NCBI GenBank assembly: GCA_964468435.1
Contig: CAYXVE010000001.1
Location: forward strand, 124,001 to 188,000
Origin: JBCCTX01 sp964468435
Lineage (GTDB): Bacteria; Bacteroidota; Bacteroidia; J057
Direction: 5' to 3'
Length of the DNA: 64,000 bases
Every line of letters starts with the position of its first letter. The stretch's first letter is position 1. This document shows positions 17,027 to 25,428 of the stretch, one piece after another. Made by a program: the position numbers and the translations under genes. The notes under the pieces are model-generated. The model was not told the DNA's origin. It did no database searches and saw nothing but the letters and a program-made list of their open reading frames with translations.

Positions 17027-20000
17027 ATGAAAACCATAGATATTAGAATCTTTAGCCTGTTATGGTTGGGTATTATCGCGATATCATGCTTATCATATAG
17101 TCAAAATGCCATCGCAGACTATTCTGCAGGTGTATCTTTGTTGCAAAATATAATTCCTCCGTCTCCGGAAGCTGCATCAATGGGTAAATATGGAGATATT
17201 CCTGTCAATACTTATACGGGATTGCCTTCCATAGATGTTCCAATTTATACATTGGCGGGAAGGAATCTTCAAGTGCCTGTAAGTTTAAGTTATTATGCAG
17301 GAGGAATTAAAGTTGATGAAATAGCCAGTAGGGTAGGTCTGGGTTGGTCTTTGAATGCTGGTGGAGTGATTACCAGGAGTGTCAGAGGATTGCCGGACGA
17401 AATTGAAGGAGGCTATCTGGAAGTTTCTCATCAGGGAGGATTGCAGAAATATGGTTTTGCGGATCTGGAATCTCTGTCGAGACCTAAGGTATACGACCTG
17501 GACGGAAAATGTCCTGATGTGGACGATTCGTTCACAAAAGCACTGCGGATATATCAGTCTGTTGCCAACAACCAACTGGATCTGGAGCCCGATATATATT
17601 ATGTCAACTTTCCCGGATACAGTGGCAGAATTATGATCGATCGTCTGGAAGATAAAATGAAAGGACATGCTATCAACATTCCCTATACGGATGCTAACAT
17701 AGTATTTGAAATGGGAGTTAACGCAGGAAGGAGAATGGTAGAAAGATGGAAAATAACTACTACTGAGGGTATCACATATATTTTTGGTAGATCCTGGGCC
17801 AATCAGGAGCTTGAAGCCATAGAATATACGCAAGTGAATCAGGTAGGGGGGAGTAGAGATCCAAACTTTAGGGAAATTTCTCGCTATCCCTCAGCGTGGT
17901 ATTTGACGGAAATTATTGCTCCGGAAGTACCTTCAGATCCTTCACAGATTTCAGCGTACGATGATATCATACACTTTGATTATGAACCTTATACATTAAA
18001 GTTACCCGAGTTGAGATATGCTGAAAGCAGACGCATTTGTCTGAGTTGTGAAGATATCCCGGCCCAGCCTTTGGAGAATATTTCATCTTATATACATGAA
18101 ACTGAGGGAGTCATGCTGAAACGTATTGAAAGTCTTACAGGGAGTATTGAATTTCAATATGCAAAAGCGCCCAGAGAAGATCATCCTCAGGGATCTACAG
18201 ACCGTGCATTGGAAAGCATAGACATTTATGGTTTTAAGGGTGAAAAATCACAAAACTTTCAGCTGCAAACTGGATACTTTACCAATGGTGTAGGTAACAC
18301 ACACCTGCCTGCTCAGCCTTGGCAAAGAAAGCGACTTAAGCTTTTGAGTATACAACAAATTGGAAAGGACATGAGACAAGATCAGCCTAACCCTTATATT
18401 TTTTCATATTTTGATCAATATCCACTACCTGCTGTCAATTCTTTTGCTATGGACTATTGGGGTTTTTACAATGGTCAAACTGAAAATACTACCTTGATCC
18501 CTGAAATAAAGGTAAATGAAACAGTGTATCATTCGCCGGCAAACAGAAAGCCGGATATAAGCTACATGAAACTAGGCACTTTGTCCAGCATAACTTATCC
18601 CACTGGCGGAAGCACTCGCTTTGACTACGAACCACATGAGACTTATTCCCATTTTAATTTTGACCTGGTAGAGCCAATATATGAGACCATAGATATTATA
18701 AATGAAGTACCCCCAGTCAGAATGAATGAGTTTAATATAAGTGATACGATCACCAACCCAAATAATCCGCAGGAAAAGGGCGATTACATTAAAGTATCAG
18801 TTCGTACAGAGATCGAATGTCAACCTCAACCGGGCATCGGAGATAATATCTGTCCCTGTGATGATGCCAATACAGATGAAAATTCACTATGTACAGCTAC
18901 ATTAGAGATTTTCAGGCGGGGAAGTAGACTGCCATTTAAAGCGAAAAACATCTCAAATGGGGTAATCGAATACTTTTTACCCAATGGAGACTATACCTGG
19001 AAATTGAGTGAGACCCGGGTAGATCCGACTGGAGTTGTCCGTAAGAACATTTCAGGAACCTTATACATACTCAAAGAACCTGAACCAGGTACGTCATCCA
19101 ATCAGGTCGTGGGAGGGCTAAGAATTGCTGCTATTCGTCATAGTGATGGAGAAAACCCTGAGAAAGATCAGGTCATCAAATATTCTTATCAGGATCAGAA
19201 AAATCCTGGCATATCCAGTGGAGTACTCATATCCTATCCGGTATATACCTATATACAGGAGGCCTGGAATTCCAATCAGGCGAAAAATTCTTATCTCATC
19301 ATTTCTGCTAGCTCGCATGCACCACTGGCAACTGCTCAAGGTTCATGGGTAGCTTACAAAGATGTGGCGATAAAATACGAAAATGTAGATGGGACAAAAT
19401 CACGTGGAAAAACACAAAGAACCTATAATGTCCGGCGGGATCTGGTGGATAGAATTTATCCATTCAGACCTTCTTTCAACCGTAATGATATCATACGGGG
19501 GCAATTACTGCGTGAAACGCAGATGAAATCCATAGATTCTGACTTGTCTCAAACCAGAATAAAGACCTACGAACCTGTATCGGCTACCCAACATTCTTAC
19601 ACCTATCAATTTAAACAAAATCAGCGGGGAATTAAGCTGGGATGCAAAGTAACGGGACTGAATATATGCCAACTACCTCAGGAATCCTCATGGAGAGGTC
19701 CTGAATGTAGTGAGATCATTTTCGATCTGTATACTGTCCAAAGCGGGTGGAATCAGTCTGATACAGCTGTCCACATTCAGTATTACGGCTCGGGGGATAG
19801 TACTCTTCAGCAATCATTATTTTTTTATGAAAGTACATATCATACCCAACAGACACGAAGTGTTACCATGCACCCCAACAGGACATATGCAACCCATCAT
19901 ATCTATAGTATTGAGGCATCATCGTTTTTCGATCAGGAATTGATTGAAAAATTCCGGAGGAAAAATATCATTATACCTGTGCAGCGTCAGCAATATGAAG

Positions 20001-20548
20001 GGAGCAAGGCAGGTAATCTGACACAAGTAAGTGGCAAAAGATTATACTGGAATGACTGGGGAGATGCCCAGCATCCTATACTCAAACCTGAACAAATTCA
20101 TATATTTGAAACCACTGACCCGGGAACGGGGAGCTATGCTCCAAGGGCTGAAATGAAATATGAAGGGGATTATGGATTGCTGATACAGCAGACACATATA
20201 AACTCAGCGTTACAATCCTCGTACTTGTGGGGCTATCATTACCTCAGACCTGTGGCACAGATTCAAGGAGCTAGCTACGATGATGCAATATCACGCTTAG
20301 ATGTTGAGATACTCATTTCACCTGAGTCAGACGAAATATTGCGTACGGAGCTAAATAAACTCAGAAAAGATTTTCCACAGGCTTTAATCACAACGTACAC
20401 ATATGATGAACAACTACAAGTGCGTTCCGTGACGGGACCTGATGGTGTTACGGTTTATTATCAATATGACAGTCTGGGAAGACTGATCGAAGCTCGCAAC
20501 GATGATCGCGAACTTATTAAGGAGATCGAGTATCATTATCAGAAGTAA
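17027..20548 (+). CDS. RHS/YD-repeat-type surface protein lacking a toxin tail
   Basis: An 1173-residue exported protein: signal peptide at residues 1-30, then the Bacteroidota RHS N-terminal module (PPSPEAASMGKYGDIPVNTY, LPSIDVPIYTL, VPVSLSYYAGGIKVDE, ASRVGLGWSLNAGG), a large beta-rich middle, and two YD-like repeats close to the end (TTYTYDEQLQVRSVTGPDG, YYQYDSLGRLIEARND). RHS proteins of this phylum usually continue with a complete RHS core and a variable C-terminal toxin. This one stops 20 residues after the YD repeats, with no hyper-variable tail and no immunity gene following. It follows the sorting-domain protein gene closely. It may be a structural surface protein or a toxin carrier that has lost its cargo; function unknown. 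Confidence 0.85.
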   Translation: MKTIDIRIFSLLWLGIIAISCLSYSQNAIADYSAGVSLLQNIIPPSPEAASMGKYGDIPVNTYTGLPSIDVPIYTLAGRNLQVPVSLSYYAGGIKVDEIASRVGLGWSLNAGGVITRSVRGLPDEIEGGYLEVSHQGGLQKYGFADLESLSRPKVYDLDGKCPDVDDSFTKALRIYQSVANNQLDLEPDIYYVNFPGYSGRIMIDRLEDKMKGHAINIPYTDANIVFEMGVNAGRRMVERWKITTTEGITYIFGRSWANQELEAIEYTQVNQVGGSRDPNFREISRYPSAWYLTEIIAPEVPSDPSQISAYDDIIHFDYEPYTLKLPELRYAESRRICLSCEDIPAQPLENISSYIHETEGVMLKRIESLTGSIEFQYAKAPREDHPQGSTDRALESIDIYGFKGEKSQNFQLQTGYFTNGVGNTHLPAQPWQRKRLKLLSIQQIGKDMRQDQPNPYIFSYFDQYPLPAVNSFAMDYWGFYNGQTENTTLIPEIKVNETVYHSPANRKPDISYMKLGTLSSITYPTGGSTRFDYEPHETYSHFNFDLVEPIYETIDIINEVPPVRMNEFNISDTITNPNNPQEKGDYIKVSVRTEIECQPQPGIGDNICPCDDANTDENSLCTATLEIFRRGSRLPFKAKNISNGVIEYFLPNGDYTWKLSETRVDPTGVVRKNISGTLYILKEPEPGTSSNQVVGGLRIAAIRHSDGENPEKDQVIKYSYQDQKNPGISSGVLISYPVYTYIQEAWNSNQAKNSYLIISASSHAPLATAQGSWVAYKDVAIKYENVDGTKSRGKTQRTYNVRRDLVDRIYPFRPSFNRNDIIRGQLLRETQMKSIDSDLSQTRIKTYEPVSATQHSYTYQFKQNQRGIKLGCKVTGLNICQLPQESSWRGPECSEIIFDLYTVQSGWNQSDTAVHIQYYGSGDSTLQQSLFFYESTYHTQQTRSVTMHPNRTYATHHIYSIEASSFFDQELIEKFRRKNIIIPVQRQQYEGSKAGNLTQVSGKRLYWNDWGDAQHPILKPEQIHIFETTDPGTGSYAPRAEMKYEGDYGLLIQQTHINSALQSSYLWGYHYLRPVAQIQGASYDDAISRLDVEILISPESDEILRTELNKLRKDFPQALITTYTYDEQLQVRSVTGPDGVTVYYQYDSLGRLIEARNDDRELIKEIEYHYQK

Positions 20549-20583
20549 GCCGTCTCATAGAGATTATAACATGCTTTTTTTAC

Positions 20584-23500
20584 TTACTTAAGTGCCAACT
20601 CTTCCTTACGCTTAAGCCCAGTCAGGTACTCCACCAGATCTACTAGCTCTTCTTCGCTCATGGTCTGATAGAGGCCTTCTGGCATTAATGATTGGGGTAG
20701 TTCTTCCATTGAAGCGATGTTGTCCTTGTCGATCTTCTGGGATATACCTCCAGGCATCCGTAAGGTCAGGACAGTTTCATTTTCACTTTCGATATATCCA
20801 GAATAGGTATTGTCGTCCAGGATTTTGATCAGGTAGCCTTCATAACCGAAGCTAATTCCTGCACTGGGGTGCAGAATCGCTGCATAGAGGGCTTCTCTGG
20901 AAAGTTTATTGCCGATCTCGGAGAGATCCGGCCCGAAATTGATGCCTTCGCCATTGACCTGATGGCAGATGCCACAGCTCTGGGTGAATACCTGACGGCC
21001 GGTCTGGTCATTTCCTTCTAAGGCCACTAGTTCGTTGATAGGAGGTAGGGGATTTTGTTTTCCCACTACCTGTGGCAGATAATTCATCGCTGCTTTGCGC
21101 AAGTTGCCGTCCCAGGCTGTCATCAGCCTGTTGGCTGCTGATTCGACGAGTGGATCATCGATCTTGCCTGCTTCCAGCAGGTCCATCAGGCGATGAGATC
21201 CATTCCATCCATTCCCGAGGGCCTGTATTGCAGCCTGGCGGTCTGTCATACTGGCATCAGTATCGGAGATCACAGCTTCTAGCATTTTCATAGATTGCTG
21301 GTTTTGTACCAGACTCAGGTTCTGCATGATTTTTTTCCTGACCAACAGGTCATATCCCTTCAGTAGTTCAGCAATCCAGCTTTGACCCTGCCGATCCTGT
21401 AGGATCAGCTCAGTAGCCGGAATGCGGATATCATTCTCTTCCGATTCCATGGCCAATGCCTTCAGTTTGGGCAGTTGTGCTGCCAGCTTGCTCTTAGAAA
21501 GCGATCCTATATACTTTTCCAGCAAAAACAGATAGTCTGCTTCATCATCCATTGAAGCAAGTGTAGTAATCAGCGCCTGCTGAACGACTGGATTTTTCCT
21601 AAAATCATCCCTGCGCATATGACTTAATGCGATAGCCTGTATAGCTTCATGCTGCGGATGATCATCGTTTTTCAGGATTGCCAATAAAGCCTTTTCCCGC
21701 TCTTGCCCACTATGGAAATCCATTGCGCGGAAGTATCTTTCCATCTCCACAATATCGGATTCTTCTTGAATCAGTGTAGCCAGCATCGGTATAGCGGCTT
21801 TGGATCGCATGCGCCAGATAATATCTTTATTAGCGTCCGTTTTCCAAGCATCACTTACTTCATTTATCCATATATCGAAAAACAAATCTGCGTGGAGGTC
21901 AGCGCCAATACCAAGTGCTTCCAGGTACCAGCGATCTTTTCCGTCATATTGCAGGGCAAGTTGTGTCCAGATTTCAGCAGCTTGTAGGCTATCTTCATAT
22001 CTGAGGGCAATAGCTGCCTCTCTTCTTACTTGCGGATTGGGATCATCGATCAGTTGGGCGACATAATCAAGTAAATGTTCTTGATCTAGTTGCCGCGCGA
22101 TTCTGAGCGCTGTGATTCTCAGGTTGGGATTTTTTTGACTGAGACCCTTCTGGATGTAATCCTGGGTTTTATCATCCAATCTTGCCAGTAGCCAGAGTGC
22201 CCGGGCACGATAACGCGGATTGGAGTCCTGCCACATAGTTGTCAGGGCTGATTCCGCTGCAGGTCCCATTTCTTCAAGCGTTGTCCAGGCCAGGTATCTG
22301 GTAGCCAGATTGGGGCTTTTGAGAGCTGCGATCGCACCATTTGGTGTGGAATAATCGTACTCAGGGATATCATAATTGCCATTTTGGGGTGCTATGCGGA
22401 ATATTCGGCCTTTGGCAAGGTCTTCGACTTTGTGGCCTCCGACCCCAGGGTCGTACCAGTCGGCTACCAACAAGGAGCCATCCGGCGCTACACATAAGTC
22501 CGAAGGACGAAACCAAAGATCGGAGATCCCAGCGATTAGGGTATCTTGTGAGGCGCTGTAGCCAGCGCCAGCGGTCTCGACAGGGTAGGAGCGCACTACA
22601 CGTGGGCCCGCGTCGCAATGAATCATCTGGTTGTGATATCGCTCTGGTAAGAGATCCCCTTCATAGACAATCATTCCCGTTGGAGAACCTGCACCAGTTT
22701 GTAGTAGATTGGGAATTACCCCCGGATCGTGCTGATGCCAATGGCGAATGGGTATTTCCTCGGCCATGCCTGTACGGCGTGTTCGCCAGCCCTCTCCCGT
22801 CATTTCATCCCGATACCCATAATTGCCGTATTCCATCACATAATTGATCCGTACCCCTCTGTTTCCATCATCATCATTATCAGATTGCCATAATGTACCG
22901 TAGGAATCCACTGCTACCTCATAATTATTTCTAAAATTATGTCCCAATACTTCTATATCGCTTCCATCCATATTGCAGCGAAATACCATGCCTTGATGAT
23001 AAGGTTTTCCATCTGCCTTGATCTCAAGACCTGACCGATCTTTTAAGATATTCCCGTCTTTACTTCTCAATTGCGTGCCATTATTTCCATAATTGAAGTA
23101 TAATTTTCCATCCGGACCAAAGCTTACGGCATGGAGTCCATGATCGTGTTGTACCCCTCCTACTGCTGTAAACAATGTATCCTTCTGGTCGGGTAAATCG
23201 TCTCCATCCTGGTCGGTGAAAACAAACATATACGGGCTACAGGATACAAATACCCACTTGCCCAGTACAGCAATTCCCAGGGCGGAGTTGACATCATTTC
23301 CCTGATAAAACACTTTATGGGCATCAGCTACTCCATTACCATCTGTATCTTCCAGGATGATAATTCGATCGCCTTCAGGAATGTCTGGATTAAAGGGATT
23401 TAGCTCATTGCGGTAGTTGTATCCTTCACAAACCCAGACACGACCTTTGTCATCTATATCTATGTTGGTTGGATTAACCAGCATAGGCTCATGGGCAAAA

Positions 23501-23655
23501 AGTGTCACTTCCAGTTCCTCTTGGATCGTAAGGTTATTCACCGCATGCTTCCATTCACGTTTTTCTGTTTCACTCAAGGCTGGTTTATTTGCGGTAGAAC
23601 AGGAGATGAAGACAGCAGAGATAATTGTCGCGAATAGTAGTGAATAGATTTTCAT
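20584..23655 (-). CDS. Beta-propeller/HEAT-repeat/cytochrome c protein (PVC-type heme-binding family)
   Basis: A 1023-residue lipoprotein (signal peptide with lipobox VFISC). After the N-terminal segment comes a six-bladed beta-propeller of the soluble glucose-dehydrogenase or membrane-bound dehydrogenase type (ALYG-like segments, VAPDGSLLVADWYDPGVGGH), then HEAT-like alpha repeats of about 250 residues (ALIALRYEDS, LRIARQLDQEHL), and finally a c-type cytochrome domain with CGICH (haem-binding Cys894, Cys897, His898) and ISFGYEGYLIKI. Heme c attachment implies periplasmic electron transfer; such proteins occur in sulfatase-rich Planctomycetes and Bacteroidota. The gene stands alone, opposite the RHS gene. 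Its substrate and whether it couples to the GMC dehydrogenase are unknown. Confidence 0.9.
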   Translation of the reverse strand: MKIYSLLFATIISAVFISCSTANKPALSETEKREWKHAVNNLTIQEELEVTLFAHEPMLVNPTNIDIDDKGRVWVCEGYNYRNELNPFNPDIPEGDRIIILEDTDGNGVADAHKVFYQGNDVNSALGIAVLGKWVFVSCSPYMFVFTDQDGDDLPDQKDTLFTAVGGVQHDHGLHAVSFGPDGKLYFNYGNNGTQLRSKDGNILKDRSGLEIKADGKPYHQGMVFRCNMDGSDIEVLGHNFRNNYEVAVDSYGTLWQSDNDDDGNRGVRINYVMEYGNYGYRDEMTGEGWRTRRTGMAEEIPIRHWHQHDPGVIPNLLQTGAGSPTGMIVYEGDLLPERYHNQMIHCDAGPRVVRSYPVETAGAGYSASQDTLIAGISDLWFRPSDLCVAPDGSLLVADWYDPGVGGHKVEDLAKGRIFRIAPQNGNYDIPEYDYSTPNGAIAALKSPNLATRYLAWTTLEEMGPAAESALTTMWQDSNPRYRARALWLLARLDDKTQDYIQKGLSQKNPNLRITALRIARQLDQEHLLDYVAQLIDDPNPQVRREAAIALRYEDSLQAAEIWTQLALQYDGKDRWYLEALGIGADLHADLFFDIWINEVSDAWKTDANKDIIWRMRSKAAIPMLATLIQEESDIVEMERYFRAMDFHSGQEREKALLAILKNDDHPQHEAIQAIALSHMRRDDFRKNPVVQQALITTLASMDDEADYLFLLEKYIGSLSKSKLAAQLPKLKALAMESEENDIRIPATELILQDRQGQSWIAELLKGYDLLVRKKIMQNLSLVQNQQSMKMLEAVISDTDASMTDRQAAIQALGNGWNGSHRLMDLLEAGKIDDPLVESAANRLMTAWDGNLRKAAMNYLPQVVGKQNPLPPINELVALEGNDQTGRQVFTQSCGICHQVNGEGINFGPDLSEIGNKLSREALYAAILHPSAGISFGYEGYLIKILDDNTYSGYIESENETVLTLRMPGGISQKIDKDNIASMEELPQSLMPEGLYQTMSEEELVDLVEYLTGLKRKEELALK

Positions 23656-23766
23656 GTTCTGGAGGTTAGCAAGATTAATGATAATATTGTCGTGGAAAAG
23701 CGATATAGTTCATTTCGATATCTAATATAGTCAAATTTTTTACCTTATTACAGGCTAATTAAACAT

Positions 23767-24384
23767 ATGAATCTGGAAATACTACGTATTACACAACGCA
23801 TACAGGCTTTAGCCCACACAGGGCTTCACTTCGGTAAAGGTCCTTTTGATCTGGAGAGATATGAAGAACTCAATCAGTTGAGTCTGGAACTATTGTCTTT
23901 GCTATCTGGAGACCCTGTACAAAAAATAGAAGGTCTTTTTTCGATAGAACCTGCTTATGCAACGCCCAAGGTAGATGTCAGGGCGGTAGTCATACAGGAT
24001 TTAAAATTGTTGTTGGTGCAGGAAGTGGCTGATGGAAAATGGTCTTTACCTGGGGGATGGGCAGATATAGGATATAGTCCGAGGGAGATAGCTATGAAGG
24101 AAGTAAAGGAAGAGACGGGATTTGATGTAGAACCCGTACGTTTACTAGCTTTATTTGATAAGAAGTGTCATCCGCATCCTCCTCATGCTGAATATACCTA
24201 TAAGGTCTGTATGCTGTGCGAATTAAGAGGTGGAGAGGCTAGAGAAAGCATTGAGACGCTTGCCGTTGATTTTTTTGATCCTCATGCTTTGCCAGAAATG
24301 TCAGAAGAACGCATTACGCCATCTCAAATCCAAATCCTGATGCAACGGGTTTCTCAGCCTGAACTCGCAGTATGGGTCGATTGA
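23767..24384 (+). CDS. Nudix hydrolase with N-terminal Nudix_N domain
   Basis: A 205-residue nucleotide hydrolase. The first 60 residues (LEILRITQRIQALAHTGL and on) match the helical N-terminal domain found before the catalytic fold in CDP-choline/ADP-ribose-type enzymes. The Nudix box reads GGWADIGYSPREIAMKEVKEETGF: the first conserved glutamate of Gx5Ex7REUxEExGU is replaced by Tyr and the first Arg by Lys, while the two metal-binding glutamates of the EExG part are kept. Its stop codon and that of the next gene, on the other strand, together form the palindrome TGATCA. The substrate is unknown; activity probably remains since the key EE pair is intact. Confidence 0.85.
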   Translation: MNLEILRITQRIQALAHTGLHFGKGPFDLERYEELNQLSLELLSLLSGDPVQKIEGLFSIEPAYATPKVDVRAVVIQDLKLLLVQEVADGKWSLPGGWADIGYSPREIAMKEVKEETGFDVEPVRLLALFDKKCHPHPPHAEYTYKVCMLCELRGGEARESIETLAVDFFDPHALPEMSEERITPSQIQILMQRVSQPELAVWVD

Positions 24385-25407
24385 TCATGAGGCCAGTACA
24401 TTTTCCTGAAGTAAGGGTACCCGAGCAATATAATGTGAAGGGGTTTCTGTGAAACTAGGTTCCAGATCCGATAGATACCCGTAGCGTTTGACCAGATTCT
24501 GTATGCCAATCCCAGTAGAGTCCTCTCTTACTTTACGCAATTTAAGGTTATTTTTGACGATTAGATAATTTTCATCAACATATATTTCGATCAATAGAGG
24601 ATGTGCACGCGATATGACATTGTGTTTGATCGCATTTTCCAGTAGAAGTTGCAGGGTCAATGGAGGAACAAACTGACTGAGAAATTTGTCATGTATATTC
24701 ATTTGAAGGTTCAGATTAGATTCAAATCGGATCTTCTGCAGGTAAAAGTAATTATCCAGGAAACGCAATTCTTCTTCAAGGGGCACAAGGATCTTATCTC
24801 TGAAATCCAGTACGTAGCGATACACCTTAGTCATTTTGCTGATAAATGTTTCTGCAGTATCTGGATCATCGTGTACCAGTAAGACAAGGGCATTCAGGCA
24901 GTTAAACAGGAAGTGTGGATTAACCTGATTTTTGAGTGTTTCAAACTGCGAAAGGATATTTTCTTTTTCCTGGCGCTCTGCTTTAAGCATCAGTTCATTT
25001 TTCTCGGCCAGTAGGGCTTTATTTTCCTGTCTAAGTTGATAGGATTCGAGGGCATGATCAATAATCAGGTTGAGTTCGTCAGGATTCCATGGCTTGGTCA
25101 TGTAGTAATAGACTTTTCCCTTGTTGATCGCATTAATGACAGACTGAATATCACTGTAGCCTGTAATGACCATGCGTATGGGGTTGGGAAACTCTGGCAG
25201 AATTTCTTCAAAGAGCTCCACCCCCGTCATACCTGGCATGCGCTGGTCGCTAATGATTAGATCCACTGGTTGCTGTCGCAGGATATCTATCGCCTCTTTT
25301 CCGCTTTGAGCCAGATGGATGTGATAATTTTTTCTGAAGGTAGCCCTAAAGGAAATGAGATTTTGCTTTTCGTCGTCTACATAGAGTATGTGATATTTTT
25401 TATCCAT
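24385..25407 (-). CDS. Response regulator fused to LytS/YehU-type histidine kinase
   Basis: A 340-residue soluble protein with a receiver domain (residues 1-120) and a His_kinase/HATPase module (150-335), and no DNA-binding domain. Receiver: acidic pocket D11/D12, phospho-acceptor Asp54 (SDQRMPG), Thr and Lys105 (TKPWN), all conserved. Kinase: NPHFLFNCLN with the phospho-His165, the N-box LLLENAIKH near 255, and GIGIQNLVKRYG as the glycine box. The ATG at 25407 is 21 bases after the stop of the large sensor kinase and they are co-directional. In two-component logic this is a signal relay: the receiver is phosphorylated and the output is kinase activity on another, unidentified receiver such as a LytTR protein. 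None is encoded nearby. Confidence 0.9.
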   Translation of the reverse strand: MDKKYHILYVDDEKQNLISFRATFRKNYHIHLAQSGKEAIDILRQQPVDLIISDQRMPGMTGVELFEEILPEFPNPIRMVITGYSDIQSVINAINKGKVYYYMTKPWNPDELNLIIDHALESYQLRQENKALLAEKNELMLKAERQEKENILSQFETLKNQVNPHFLFNCLNALVLLVHDDPDTAETFISKMTKVYRYVLDFRDKILVPLEEELRFLDNYFYLQKIRFESNLNLQMNIHDKFLSQFVPPLTLQLLLENAIKHNVISRAHPLLIEIYVDENYLIVKNNLKLRKVREDSTGIGIQNLVKRYGYLSDLEPSFTETPSHYIARVPLLQENVLAS

Positions 25408-25428
25408 GATTGGCGATATGTTACCTGT

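Noticed and set aside
17027..20548. RHS protein as a polymorphic toxin
   Set aside because: There is no variable C-terminal toxin domain and no immunity gene downstream; only two YD repeats remain at the end.
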